Source of the DNA: a virus
DNA: 45,823 bases
IMG/VR virus record: IMGVR_UViG_3300003631_000137
Span: 1-45,823 of that record
Direction: 5' to 3' (one strand)
The stretch's first letter is position 1. The number at the start of each line of letters is the position of its first letter. The position numbers were made by a program, and so were the translations under genes. Of the stretch, positions 32,430 through 39,606 are shown in pieces. Under the pieces are notes generated by a model that saw only the letters and a list, made by a program, of their open reading frames with translations, ran no database searches and was not told the DNA's origin.

Positions 32430-33651
32430 TATTATCTTCACCTCTCTTAGTTACAGGTTCACCAGAATTGCTGTCAATGTCATCAGTTTCGTCCTCATTC
32501 TTAAAGTTGAACTGTATGTCCGTGTCCCACTCAAACTCAGGGTAATCATCGTGACCGTGGTAATCGGCAATCTCACCGAAAATCTGCTTCTCAATATTCC
32601 TGCTAGTCCTGTTAATCATGTCACGAAGACTAATCTGGAACATCCTGTCCTGAATAGCCAAGGTAGCACGGTTAACATCCTCACCTTTACCCATTACAAT
32701 AGCGTTAGCAAGTCCTAAACCAGATGAAATCTCTTCGTTAAAGTGCTGGAAGAACTCAAGAAGAGCCTCAGGGTTTTCAGCTTCAAGCATCTCCATGTCA
32801 ACATGGTCAGGGAAAGTCCACTCAGTACTGTGTTTCGCCTGCTTCATCTGATTGTTAATAGTGTTAATCTGCTCCGGAGTCGCTTCGTGGTTCTCATCCC
32901 CAACGTAAGCAACACGAGTAGGGAACAAATTAATATGTGCTGTGTCAGCGTAATCCTGCTTCAACTGGTAACTGCGCTCCGCATCTCTGAAAACAGGGTC
33001 AATCACACCTGTAGGATAAAACCCTTCACCTGTCTCATAAAGCTTGAAATGAGCGATACTGTCAGCAGGAATAAAAATCTGGTTTTGAGAAAGACTTACA
33101 TTGTCAGGGACCTCATAAACCTGGTCAACTTGGTCACCCTCATAATAATCAACTTCTTGAACATAACCAACAGGATTCTGGAACCTGTCCAAGGCGATGT
33201 CCGCACCAGTGCCGTAAGTCGAAGCACCAGTACCCTCCTTAGCGTAATCCATACGCTTAGGGTCAATAAAAGCCAAATCCACAGGTTCACCTGTGTCTTG
33301 GTCACGGATAATCTCTACAAAAGCCTGTCCGTAAATAAGCTTGTACTTATGTATCTTAGCATGTATTTCACTCCACGGAGCATTACCCCCAATGTCTCCA
33401 ACATTACCAAGCCAATCACTGTAGAACTCCGTCCGCTCACCGACAAGTTCACGGTCACGGCTCATAATCGTCTGGTAAATCTTGTTAATACCATTGAAAA
33501 CCGCTGGAACATTATTATAAGCTTTTTCCAGTTGCTCATCGCTGGTAGAAGTATCAGTAGTAGTATCGTCCTTTATAGATGCCTGCGTCCCCGAGACACC
33601 CGGACTCTGCTGTAACTCCTTTTGACTTAAAACTTGTTTAACCTTTCTCAT
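32419..33651 (-). CDS. Portal protein
   Basis: A 410-residue protein. Landmarks are YNNVPAVFNGINKIYQTIMSRDREL, the wing segment GQAFVEIIRDQDTGEPVDLAFIDPKRM, IFIPADSIAHFKLYETGEGFYPTGVIDPVFRDAERSYQL, and the clip/crown helix ISSGLGLANAIVMGKGEDVNRATLAIQDR. This is the phage portal family order. It follows terminase, as expected. The acidic C-terminal tail is disordered. Confidence 0.93.
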   Translation of the reverse strand: MRKVKQVLSQKELQQSPGVSGTQASIKDDTTTDTSTSDEQLEKAYNNVPAVFNGINKIYQTIMSRDRELVGERTEFYSDWLGNVGDIGGNAPWSEIHAKIHKYKLIYGQAFVEIIRDQDTGEPVDLAFIDPKRMDYAKEGTGASTYGTGADIALDRFQNPVGYVQEVDYYEGDQVDQVYEVPDNVSLSQNQIFIPADSIAHFKLYETGEGFYPTGVIDPVFRDAERSYQLKQDYADTAHINLFPTRVAYVGDENHEATPEQINTINNQMKQAKHSTEWTFPDHVDMEMLEAENPEALLEFFQHFNEEISSGLGLANAIVMGKGEDVNRATLAIQDRMFQISLRDMINRTSRNIEKQIFGEIADYHGHDDYPEFEWDTDIQFNFKNEDETDDIDSNSGEPVTKRGEDNNEE

Positions 33652-33654
33652 AAT

Positions 33655-34041
33655 TTAATTATCTACCTTCACTCTGATGTACGGTTTAAGCCTCTCCGCC
33701 ATGGAGATAAACTCTTCATCAATCAAGTAAAACACTAAGCCCCAACTGATAACAGTCTCCACTGTCAAAGCCCAGCCAAGCAGCATAGCCACCGGAAAGT
33801 TAATCATCAATCCGTAAGCCACTACGTAAGGAGCGAACTCAAATAAAAAGTATTTACTGTAAGCCGAGCCATAAGCAGAGATATTCTGCTTCAAATAACT
33901 CTTCTTAGGACGTAACCATTTTCTAAACCTGTATTTCTTGCTTTTAAGCCCTGACCAGTCATACAAATCACTGTATTTCTGCTTCAAGTAATCAGAAAGT
34001 CGGTCTTTGTAACTGGAAAGAGCGTCAACAAAATCGGGCAT
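33655..34041 (-). CDS. Membrane protein between terminase and portal
   Basis: About 128 residues. The first half is basic and aromatic (KKYRFRKWLRPKKSYLKQN) and the second has two transmembrane segments (about 58-78 and 80-100, FAPYVVAYGLMINFPVAMLLGW). ATG 34041 rather than GTG two codons earlier. Similar small membrane genes occur near phage packaging genes; function unknown. Confidence 0.65.
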   Translation of the reverse strand: MPDFVDALSSYKDRLSDYLKQKYSDLYDWSGLKSKKYRFRKWLRPKKSYLKQNISAYGSAYSKYFLFEFAPYVVAYGLMINFPVAMLLGWALTVETVISWGLVFYLIDEEFISMAERLKPYIRVKVDN

Positions 34042-34091
34042 GAACACTCTACATTAATATTATAACTCGTCATTTATAATGGTTTTTGTTC

Positions 34092-35675
34092 CTAAAACGC
34101 CATGGTAGTCACAACAGGCTTTTTCCTCTCAATACCCGCCATAACCATAGCCAAACTCATAACTGTGTCATCGTGCTTAGCAGTAGACTTGTACGTAATA
34201 CTTCCGCTCTGCGTTTCACTTGTACCGAAACCTAAAAGCTCGTTGTAAAGAGTGTCGGTCAACTTCCTACTTCTTTCGCAGCCACGAGGAATCCTGAACT
34301 CTTCTTTCTCAATCTTATTCTTCAAACCAACCATTAAATTATTTCTAGCCTTCATCTTAAAGTCCTGTCCACGGATAGGAAGTCCTTCCTGCTTCAAATT
34401 CTTTTTAGCAGTCGAACCGAAGTTGGTTTCGTCCAGTACAATACGTTCAAAGTCAAAAATCTTGTGTAACTCCTTGATACGGTCTTCCTGAGCATCCAAG
34501 CCCATACCTCTCAACCGCTCCATATGCCGGATAACAGGTTTCTGCCCCGAACCATCAGGAACCTCAACAACCGTAAACACAGAATAGTCCCCCTGATGCG
34601 AGATAGCGAAGTCAGCACCCATATAATACCTGCAATTATCGAAACTCATTTGCTCAAACTGTTCCTCCTTGTCGTACAACTCGATTATGTCATTAGGGTC
34701 GAACAAGTCTCCTTCAACAGCAAGAGGCTCACACAAGTACTCTTTCTGAAACATAGTCATGTTCTCCTCACGCAGCTTCATAATCTTCTGACGGTCAAAG
34801 TTCTCAGGGAACAACGGACGCACCCACTTCTGGTCCTCCCCTCTACCAATCGGGAAAGCACCTTCATCATCAGGTCCGACATCTTCATCGTAAACACTGT
34901 AAGTACTGTTCCAATAACCCATTTTACTTATGTTGTCCCCTCCATCAACCTCGTGGTCTTCAAGCTCGCCGTGTTCAGGGCACTCATAACCAGTCCCTAA
35001 AGAATCACACTCTCTACGACACAACTTACACGTAGGAGGCATAGTGCCGTCACTAACATTAGCCATCAAATCGTTTTCGTGTACAGGAGTAGAAATAAGG
35101 CAAATGTCTCCTCCCTGAGATTCAACACGAGTTCTTACGTTTCTATGGAATTTTTCTTGGTCATCGAACTCAGCTGCCTCGTCACAGATAGCAAGGTCAA
35201 CGTGCGCACCCTTAACAGCCTTAGCACCGTTACCAACAGGTTTACACTTAATCTCGCCGCCAGTAGTAAACTCAACTTTGGACTTACTCCAAGAAGCACT
35301 ACGGTCCTCAGGCTTCAAATCATTCAAATACTCTGCGTGCTCAATATGATGCTTAATCTCGTTAAGAATACGGGTCGCCTGCCCCAAAGTAGCGGAAATA
35401 ATCAAAATATTAGTGCTAGGGTCACGGAAAATACGCCATAAAGGGTAAAGAACGCCAGGAATCGAAGTCTTACCGGAACCAGTGAAAGCCGTAATAGCAA
35501 CTTTCTGATTGTCCTCAAGAGCATCAACCCATTCCATGTGGTAGTCCTTAACCACGACACCATTCTCCGAGTCGTAGTATCCTTGGTCGATGAACTTATC
35601 GTTCGTAGCAAACTCTTCAAAAGACCTTTTAGCCTGAATAACATCTCCAATAACATTATCTGAATCGTCGGTCAT
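34092..35675 (-). CDS. terL: Terminase large subunit with zinc-finger insert
   Basis: A 527-residue packaging motor. ATPase: Walker A FTGSGKT (64-70), Walker B LAICDEAAEF with D165-E166, coupling segment LISTP (193-197). Nuclease (RNase H fold): D355 in MGADFAIS, D415-E416 in IVLDETNFG, D502/D503 in KHDDTVMS. Between ATPase and nuclease, C216-x-x-C219, C223 and C232 with nearby H form a zinc-finger-like insert (216-240). ATG 35675 lies near-leaderless behind a bidirectional promoter. It is the first gene of the leftward virion operon. Confidence 0.95.
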   Translation of the reverse strand: MTDDSDNVIGDVIQAKRSFEEFATNDKFIDQGYYDSENGVVVKDYHMEWVDALEDNQKVAITAFTGSGKTSIPGVLYPLWRIFRDPSTNILIISATLGQATRILNEIKHHIEHAEYLNDLKPEDRSASWSKSKVEFTTGGEIKCKPVGNGAKAVKGAHVDLAICDEAAEFDDQEKFHRNVRTRVESQGGDICLISTPVHENDLMANVSDGTMPPTCKLCRRECDSLGTGYECPEHGELEDHEVDGGDNISKMGYWNSTYSVYDEDVGPDDEGAFPIGRGEDQKWVRPLFPENFDRQKIMKLREENMTMFQKEYLCEPLAVEGDLFDPNDIIELYDKEEQFEQMSFDNCRYYMGADFAISHQGDYSVFTVVEVPDGSGQKPVIRHMERLRGMGLDAQEDRIKELHKIFDFERIVLDETNFGSTAKKNLKQEGLPIRGQDFKMKARNNLMVGLKNKIEKEEFRIPRGCERSRKLTDTLYNELLGFGTSETQSGSITYKSTAKHDDTVMSLAMVMAGIERKKPVVTTMAF

Positions 35676-35698
35676 CTACTTATAAATACGGGAGACAG

Positions 35699-35712
35699 AT
35701 ATTTAAAAGTTG
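35699..35712. promoter_or_regulatory. Bidirectional promoter, terL / mazG
   Basis: A near-palindromic ATATTTAAAAGTT. Read rightwards it is about 26 bases from ATG 35730 (mazG); read leftwards, about 28 from ATG 35675 (terL). Both transcripts would be essentially leaderless. A further TATA-like TTTATAAGT on the minus strand (35680-35688) is too close to terL. Confidence 0.6.
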
Positions 35713-35729
35713 CCTGCCCAATAATGCTT

Positions 35730-36068
35730 ATGGACGAAGACTCAGAAGCACCCGTAACCGATTTCACACAATACCAAGAAAAAACCAGTGAAACAGCAAT
35801 CTACCCTGAAGACCAAGCACTTGAATACCTAGCACTTGGATTGAACGGAGAAGCCGGAGAAGTAGCCGAAAAAGTAAAGAAACATGTCAGAGACGGAAAA
35901 GAACTAGACGAAGACTTTGCAAAAGAACTAGGAGACGTACTCTGGTACTTAACACGCTTGGTAGACGAATTAAACGCCGACATGAGTGACGTAGCACAGT
36001 CAAACCTTGACAAACTATTTGACAGACAGGAAAGAAACAAGCTTCAAGGCTCAGGTGACAACAGGTGA
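35730..36068 (+). CDS. mazG: MazG-like nucleotide pyrophosphohydrolase
   Basis: A 112-residue protein with the MazG metal signature: E41-x-x-E44 in NGEAGEVAEKVKK and E66-x-x-D69 in KELGDVLWYL. It hydrolyses NTPs or ppGpp-like nucleotides; viruses use MazG proteins to manage nucleotide pools or host stress. ATG 35730 is chosen over 35724 because the promoter at 35699 would place the transcript start right at it. Its end overlaps the next gene. Confidence 0.88.
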   Translation: MDEDSEAPVTDFTQYQEKTSETAIYPEDQALEYLALGLNGEAGEVAEKVKKHVRDGKELDEDFAKELGDVLWYLTRLVDELNADMSDVAQSNLDKLFDRQERNKLQGSGDNR

Positions 36069-36424
36069 ACCAAGAAGAACTAAGAAAAACACGGAACGAC
36101 AACCGCCGGAAACTGGTTGTCAAAGATAGACAAAAAACTAACGTAGTAGACATACACCCGCAAAACAGCAAAACCCACGAAAAGAAAAAGTTCGAACTAT
36201 GCTGGCAACTAGAACAAGAAAACAAAAAATACGTTACAGAAGCACGGTTCAAAAACAAAGACCTTAGAGCCGACATATACGTCCTAGACGACGACGAAAT
36301 ACTGGAAATAGAAAGCAGCGAATACGAACTAGAAGACCGCAAAGATGAATACCCTGAACAACGGACATGGGTTTACCCATTATGGGACGAAAACCGTGAA
36401 GTGGTGCGTCTACATAACCTTTAA
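36065..36424 (+). CDS. PD-(D/E)XK-like protein, unknown function
   Basis: A 119-residue protein. D70 in RADIYVLDDDEIL and E81-I-E83 form a PD-(D/E)XK-like core (D...ExE) with the metal-site lysine replaced by Glu. An N-terminal charged region (about 1-40) precedes. It starts at GTG, overlapping mazG by four bases (GTGA) with GGTGACAACAGGTGA upstream. May be a nuclease or an inactive DNA-binding relative. Confidence 0.65.
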   Translation: MNQEELRKTRNDNRRKLVVKDRQKTNVVDIHPQNSKTHEKKKFELCWQLEQENKKYVTEARFKNKDLRADIYVLDDDEILEIESSEYELEDRKDEYPEQRTWVYPLWDENREVVRLHNL

Positions 36425-36435
36425 AAAAGTTAAAC
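36420..36435 (+). promoter_or_regulatory. Archaeal promoter, second tRNA array
   Basis: TTTAAAAAAGTTAAAC lies 24 bases before tRNA-Asn (36459), so transcription should begin at or just before the tRNA. Confidence 0.65.
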
Positions 36436-36458
36436 ACACATTATAATATACACAGTAT

Positions 36459-36532
36459 GCCCAGGTAGCTCAATCAGGTAGAGCGTCGCCCTGTTGAGGC
36501 GGTTGTTGCACGTTCGAGTCGTGCCTTGGGCG
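36459..36532 (+). tRNA. tRNA-Asn(GTT)
   Basis: Acceptor GCCCAGG/CTTGGGC, D stem GCTC/GAGC, anticodon stem TCGCC/GGCGG, loop CTGTTGA, T arm GCACG-TTCGAGT-CGTGC, discriminator G. Confidence 0.94.
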
Positions 36533-36543
36533 CTTTGGGAGCA

Positions 36544-36603
36544 GCCGGAGATACAGAAACCCTGAAAACGTTAAGCGTACGAGGGTTACACAGATACTCC
36601 GGC
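36544..36603 (+). ncRNA. Structured RNA element between tRNA-Asn and tRNA-His
   Basis: A 7-bp stem GCCGGAG/CTCCGGC (36544-36550 with 36597-36603) encloses an internal loop and a second stem AACCCT/AGGGTT (36558-36563 with 36582-36587), with an 18-base apical loop. The layout, an internal loop with unpaired arms of 7 and 9 bases, is that of a pseudouridylation-guide-like hairpin, but no ACA box is seen. There is no T arm, so it is not a tRNA. No protein frame is credible. Confidence 0.45.
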
Positions 36604-36620
36604 CTCCAAAAGTATACTAT

Positions 36621-36695
36621 GGTGGAGTTGGTCCAGCCTGGTCAAGATTCGACCTTGTGGCGGTCGAGACGGCGGTTCGAGTCCGCTACTCCGCC
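36621..36695 (+). tRNA. tRNA-His(GTG)
   Basis: Encoded G-1 (36621) pairs with C73 (36695), the His identity pair. Acceptor GTGGAGT/ACTCCGC, D stem GTC/GAT, anticodon stem CGACC/GGTCG, loop TTGTGGC, T arm GGCGG-TTCGAGT-CCGCT. Confidence 0.92.
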
Positions 36696-36704
36696 CTTAC
36701 ACAT

Positions 36705-36779
36705 GCCGAATTGGTCCAGCCTAGTCTACGATACCACGTTGTCAGCGTGGTGACCCGAGTGCAAATCTCGGGTTCGGCG
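36705..36779 (+). tRNA. tRNA-Asp(GTC)
   Basis: Acceptor GCCGAAT/GTTCGGC, D stem GTC/GAT, anticodon stem CCACG/CGTGG, loop TTGTCAG, T arm CCGAG-TGCAAAT-CTCGG, discriminator G. The T loop has G at position 55. Confidence 0.9.
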
Positions 36780-36969
36780 TAACACCAGACAAAAAGACGA
36801 CAAACTAAAGTTCGTACAAGCAGACAACCAGAAAGAAGCGATTAGAAAAGCCGTCAACAAATACAGTATAGTACCAGAAACCACAAACGATGTGCGTCCA
36901 CGGACAGGAGACGCAGAACTGATGGAACAAGACGAGTTCGAAGATTTCATAGATGCGGGATTGGTCTAG
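36778..36969 (+). pseudogene. Start-less coding fragment between tRNA-Asp and tRNA-Gly
   Basis: The frame is open for 63 codons from the last bases of tRNA-Asp to a TAG inside tRNA-Gly. It encodes an acidic halophile-type sequence (QADNQKEAIRKAVNKY, RTGDAELMEQDEFEDF). No ATG, GTG or TTG lies in a suitable place, since the upstream frame ends in TGA at 36751. A late GTG or ATG would give at most 27 residues. It looks like a real gene whose start was lost when the tRNA cassette arrived. Confidence 0.5.
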
Positions 36970-37025
36970 GGGTAAGACGCGTCGTTGCCAACGTCGAGTC
37001 GTGTGTTCGAATCACACATTCCGCA
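36955..37025 (+). tRNA. tRNA-Gly(GCC)
   Basis: Acceptor GCGGGAT/ATTCCGC, D stem GTCT/AGAC, anticodon strands CGTCG and CGTCG with a T:T mismatch at 29:41, loop TTGCCAA, T arm GTGTG-TTCGAAT-CACAC, discriminator A. Confidence 0.88.
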
Positions 37026-37151
37026 CAACAAAAATGCGATGAATGCGGAGGAACTAAATCCGCACACAGCACAGAGACAGGGGAACCCGTCTGTAATAAT
37101 AGAAGCTGTTCAGAAAGCCCTATGAACGAAGAATTGACATACATGGGCTAA
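37026..37151 (+). pseudogene. Start-less zinc-ribbon fragment
   Basis: Immediately after tRNA-Gly an open frame encodes KCDECGGTKSAHSTETG, EPVCNNRSCSES and MNEELTYMG, with two Cys pairs (CxxC and CxxxxC) of a zinc ribbon. No start codon lies between the tRNA and the first Cys; the frame continues upstream through the tRNA without one. It may be a truncated zinc-ribbon gene or be started by an unusual codon. Its stop is five bases before the next ATG. Confidence 0.45.
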
Positions 37152-37155
37152 AGAG

Positions 37156-37491
37156 ATGGCGAAGATAGAGCATCAAACAGGTTACAAAGACGACTACAAA
37201 GTAGTAGTAACCTGCCACGATACAGAATGGGGTCCAACCAACGAAGAACTATTCAAGTTAGTGAAGCTGTGGTTCGAAAGCGAAGACCACGAGTTCGGAG
37301 AAAACGGTTACGGATGCAAAATGCCTTGGTTCTACCTATCCCTCATTATGATAGGCGAACCAGAAAAAGCATTCAAAGCCTACCAAAAACGAGGTTGGAA
37401 CGCCAAAACATACTTCGAAAAACAGGTTAAAGAACACGGAGACGAAATAAAACAAGTAATAAACGACCTGCAAGACGAAGCACAAAAATAA
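37156..37491 (+). CDS. Unknown protein with conserved aromatic core
   Basis: A 111-residue protein (MAKIEHQTGYKDDYKVVV at the start; FKLVKLWFESEDHEF, CKMPWFYLSLIMIGE and FKAYQKRGWNAKTYFEKQ follow). It is helical with a Trp/Cys-bearing middle. ATG 37156 is the only good start, after the zinc-ribbon fragment. It ends two bases before tRNA-Ser. Not recognised. Confidence 0.7.
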   Translation: MAKIEHQTGYKDDYKVVVTCHDTEWGPTNEELFKLVKLWFESEDHEFGENGYGCKMPWFYLSLIMIGEPEKAFKAYQKRGWNAKTYFEKQVKEHGDEIKQVINDLQDEAQK

Positions 37492-37493
37492 AT

Positions 37494-37581
37494 GCCGGGA
37501 CAAGCCTATTGGCGAGGGCAGTCGATTGCTAATCGGCGGAGCTTTTACAGAGCCTTTCGTGTTCGAGTCACGATTCCGGCG
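37494..37581 (+). tRNA. tRNA-Ser(GCT)
   Basis: A type II tRNA: acceptor GCCGGGA/TTCCGGC, anticodon stem GTCGA/TCGGC, loop TTGCTAA, long variable arm, T arm TCGTG-TTCGAGT-CACGA, discriminator G as required for Ser. Confidence 0.92.
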
Positions 37582-37583
37582 AT

Positions 37584-37671
37584 GCCGTGACAAACCCTAC
37601 AGGTGAGGGGGTCAGTCTTGAAAACTGATGTGCTTTAACAAGCCTTGGAGGTTCGAATCCACCTCACGGCG
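37584..37671 (+). tRNA. tRNA-Ser(TGA)
   Basis: A type II tRNA: acceptor GCCGTGA/TCACGGC, anticodon stem TCAGT/ACTGA, loop CTTGAAA, long variable arm, T stem closing on TTCGAAT, discriminator G. Two bases after the previous tRNA. Confidence 0.93.
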
Positions 37672-37703
37672 TAGCCGACAAAGCGGGCACAATCAGCTTG
37701 GAA

Positions 37704-37724
37704 GAACAAGGTAAATCCTTGTTC
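37704..37724 (+). other. Strong hairpin in the tRNA-Ser spacer
   Basis: GAACAAGG and CCTTGTTC form an 8-bp perfect stem with a 5-base loop TAAAT between tRNA-Ser(TGA) and tRNA-Ser(GGA). It could direct transcript processing. The spacer is also open in a coding-like frame (ADKAGTISLEEQGKSLFQ). Confidence 0.4.
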
Positions 37725-37729
37725 CAAAT

Positions 37730-37814
37730 GCCGCAACAAACCGCACAGGCGAGGGTGCATCTCTGGAAAAGATGTCTCCGAGAGGGGTTGCCGGTTCGAC
37801 TCCGGCTTGTGGCG
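37730..37814 (+). tRNA. tRNA-Ser(GGA)
   Basis: A type II tRNA: acceptor GCCGCAA/TTGTGGC, anticodon stem CATCT/AGATG, loop CTGGAAA, long variable arm, T arm GCCGG-TTCGACT-CCGGC, discriminator G. Confidence 0.93.
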
Positions 37815-37824
37815 CATCATTATT

Positions 37825-37897
37825 CCACGCCTAGCTCAGAGGTCAGAGCGCTCGCCTGTAGAGCGAGAAGTCGCTGGTTCGAGTCCAGCTGCGTGGA
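37825..37897 (+). tRNA. tRNA-Tyr(GTA)
   Basis: Starts with the archaeal Tyr identity pair C1:G72 and A73. Acceptor CCACGCC/TGCGTGG (last pair C:T), D stem GCTC/GAGC, anticodon stem CTCGC/GCGAG, loop CTGTAGA, T arm GCTGG-TTCGAGT-CCAGC. Confidence 0.92.
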
Positions 37898-37916
37898 TAC
37901 ACTTGATAGACATACA

Positions 37917-38204
37917 ATGGCAGGAGTATTCGAAACAGAAGACGGAACACAATACGACATCGACGACCTTGAAAGAAAAGAAAAATGCGATTTCTGCGGA
38001 AAACTCGGAGAAGTCCCTGACGAAGACGGATTCCTAGACGGACAACTTCCAAGCATTTCCGGCGAAGGCTACGCAGGTGACAGAGGAGCAGCATGCAGAG
38101 AATGCCTCATCAACGGGCTTGACGAAGAACAGTTAAATGAAGTAATCGGCTCACAGGAAGAAATCGTACAGGAGATGGAAGAAGAAACAGTAGAACTCTC
38201 CTAA
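37917..38204 (+). CDS. Small CxxC zinc-binding protein
   Basis: A 95-residue acidic protein with CDFC (about 22-25) and CREC (about 60-63) pairs, a likely zinc knuckle, and a C-terminal helix. ATG 37917 is the first after tRNA-Tyr; a longer frame runs through the tRNAs and is not real. Could be regulatory; not recognised. Confidence 0.7.
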   Translation: MAGVFETEDGTQYDIDDLERKEKCDFCGKLGEVPDEDGFLDGQLPSISGEGYAGDRGAACRECLINGLDEEQLNEVIGSQEEIVQEMEEETVELS

Positions 38205-38234
38205 AAACCCTTTTTCTATCTGGCGTAATACTTT

Positions 38235-38351
38235 ATGGTGTTACGCTGCAACAAATGCTGGAAAGACGTATGGTTCACAAGCCTTTTCCCAAAAGACTCA
38301 AAATGCCCTAGATGCCGTGAAGGCACAATAATAAAAGTGAAATACAAATGA
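38235..38351 (+). CDS. Zinc-ribbon mini-protein
   Basis: A 38-residue product: MVLRCNKCWKDVWFTSLF, then CPRC. The two CxxC pairs with a hairpin between make a complete zinc ribbon. Its TGA stop overlaps the next ATG (ATGA), so it is translated together with the next gene. Too short for common ORF cut-offs. Confidence 0.65.
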   Translation: MVLRCNKCWKDVWFTSLFPKDSKCPRCREGTIIKVKYK

Positions 38352-38449
38352 AATTCAAATGCCGTAAATGCGGAAGAAAATTCCAAAGCAGAAACAAAAA
38401 AGAACGACACGACTGCACAGAAAAACAAACATCTCTCACTGATATATAA
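38348..38449 (+). CDS. Zinc-finger mini-protein
   Basis: A 33-residue product starting MKFKCRKCGRKFQSR, with CxxC, then RHDC, a C2HC-type finger. It starts in the previous stop (ATGA) and ends in the next start (TAATG), so three genes form a coupled chain. Probably a small nucleic-acid-binding regulator. Confidence 0.65.
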   Translation: MKFKCRKCGRKFQSRNKKERHDCTEKQTSLTDI

Positions 38450-39417
38450 TGACTGAACTACTTGTATTCGGCGTAGACGGACTCAACCCCGACCTCGTAC
38501 AGAAACTAGTTGAAAAAGGCGACCTGCCTAACTTCAAAAAACTACAGGAAAGGGAAAACTCTGTTTACGGCGACTTCGAAAGCTTTGTATGCGAAGGATA
38601 CAGCACTCCGCACACCGGTCCAATGTGGACAAGTCTTTACACAGGTCTTAAACCTGAGGAACACGGACTGGTTTCAGGTGGTTGGAACGACGGCGACTCC
38701 AAATTCCACGTTATGGACACAGTATGGGACAAACTAAGCGAAGAAAACCATGAAATGTTCTTGTATGGAATGCCGATGACCTACAAAGCCAAGGAAATCA
38801 ACGGAAAAATGGTTTCCGGCTTCGTTTCCACCACACTAAAAAGTATGTGGAGTAACTGCATTTATCCTGACGACTTAGATGTTGACAAAGACTTTATCGA
38901 GAACACGGCAAGCTATATTTCTAAAGTTAAGACTGAAGGAGCTAAACCTGACACAGACACAGAAAAATTCTACAACATTTTAAGAACAGGAGAACTGAAT
39001 AGACTTTCTAAATTCAAGGAAACCGAGGAAGAAGAGGAAATCGTGGCTTACGGCACAACCCTTGTAGACAAGATGGGGCACGTCGCCGGAATAAGCGAAG
39101 ACAGTGAATACGCAGTAAAAAGCTACAAAATCCTTGACCAACTACTTGGCGAGTTACTGAAAACTCTACAACCGGCAGAGGTAGCCGTCATAAGCGACCA
39201 CGGCTTCCGTGAATACGAGCATAGCACCACCGGGTACTTCTTAGACACGACGGGTCGTGGAATGGATGAAGTCTTCGACTTCTCCCCATACCTACTAGAC
39301 ATTTTTGGTGTGGAATACCGTTCCGAAGAATACGGTCCGACAGGAGACAGCCAAGACCTCACCGAAGACGAAATCCAAGACGTAAAAAAACAGTTAGACG
39401 CACTGGGTTACTTCTAA
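38449..39417 (+). CDS. Type I phosphodiesterase/nucleotide pyrophosphatase-like enzyme
   Basis: A 322-residue alkaline-phosphatase-superfamily protein: D10 in FGVDGLNPDLV, nucleophile region TPHTGPMWTSLYTG (53-66), D207 and H211 in TTLVDKMGHVAG, D250-H251 in VISDHGFREYEH. All metal ligand positions are present. Such enzymes cleave phosphodiesters of nucleotides or lipids. It is a full-length paralogue-like partner of the shorter gene at 19625. No signal peptide, so it is cytoplasmic. Confidence 0.87.
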   Translation: MTELLVFGVDGLNPDLVQKLVEKGDLPNFKKLQERENSVYGDFESFVCEGYSTPHTGPMWTSLYTGLKPEEHGLVSGGWNDGDSKFHVMDTVWDKLSEENHEMFLYGMPMTYKAKEINGKMVSGFVSTTLKSMWSNCIYPDDLDVDKDFIENTASYISKVKTEGAKPDTDTEKFYNILRTGELNRLSKFKETEEEEEIVAYGTTLVDKMGHVAGISEDSEYAVKSYKILDQLLGELLKTLQPAEVAVISDHGFREYEHSTTGYFLDTTGRGMDEVFDFSPYLLDIFGVEYRSEEYGPTGDSQDLTEDEIQDVKKQLDALGYF

Positions 39418-39419
39418 AA

Positions 39420-39602
39420 ATGAGCGGGCCATACGACAACCCGGAAGAATACATCAGCGAAGAAAAACGAAAACAGAAAATGCTGAAAAAAGCAATTGAA
39501 TACATGGACAAAAAAGACATAGGAGAAGATGAAAAAGAAATGACTCCTGAAGAAATAGTAGCCGCCGCCGAAAAATTCGACGAATTCGTCCAAGAAAAAT
39601 AA
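39420..39602 (+). CDS. Small helical protein, unknown
   Basis: A 60-residue highly charged helical protein (MLKKAIEYMDKKD, EEIVAAAEKFDEFVQ) two bases after the phosphodiesterase-like gene. Unknown; it ends against a convergent gene. Confidence 0.65.
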   Translation: MSGPYDNPEEYISEEKRKQKMLKKAIEYMDKKDIGEDEKEMTPEEIVAAAEKFDEFVQEK

Positions 39603-39606
39603 TTAT

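Noticed and set aside
36544-36603. A tRNA or permuted tRNA between tRNA-Asn and tRNA-His
   Set aside because: The 7-bp stem looks like an acceptor, but there is no T-arm consensus TTCRANT or anticodon arm.
37698-38204. A 168-codon frame running through tRNA-Ser(GGA) and tRNA-Tyr
   Set aside because: The first part is tRNA sequence; only the part from ATG 37917 has protein-like composition.
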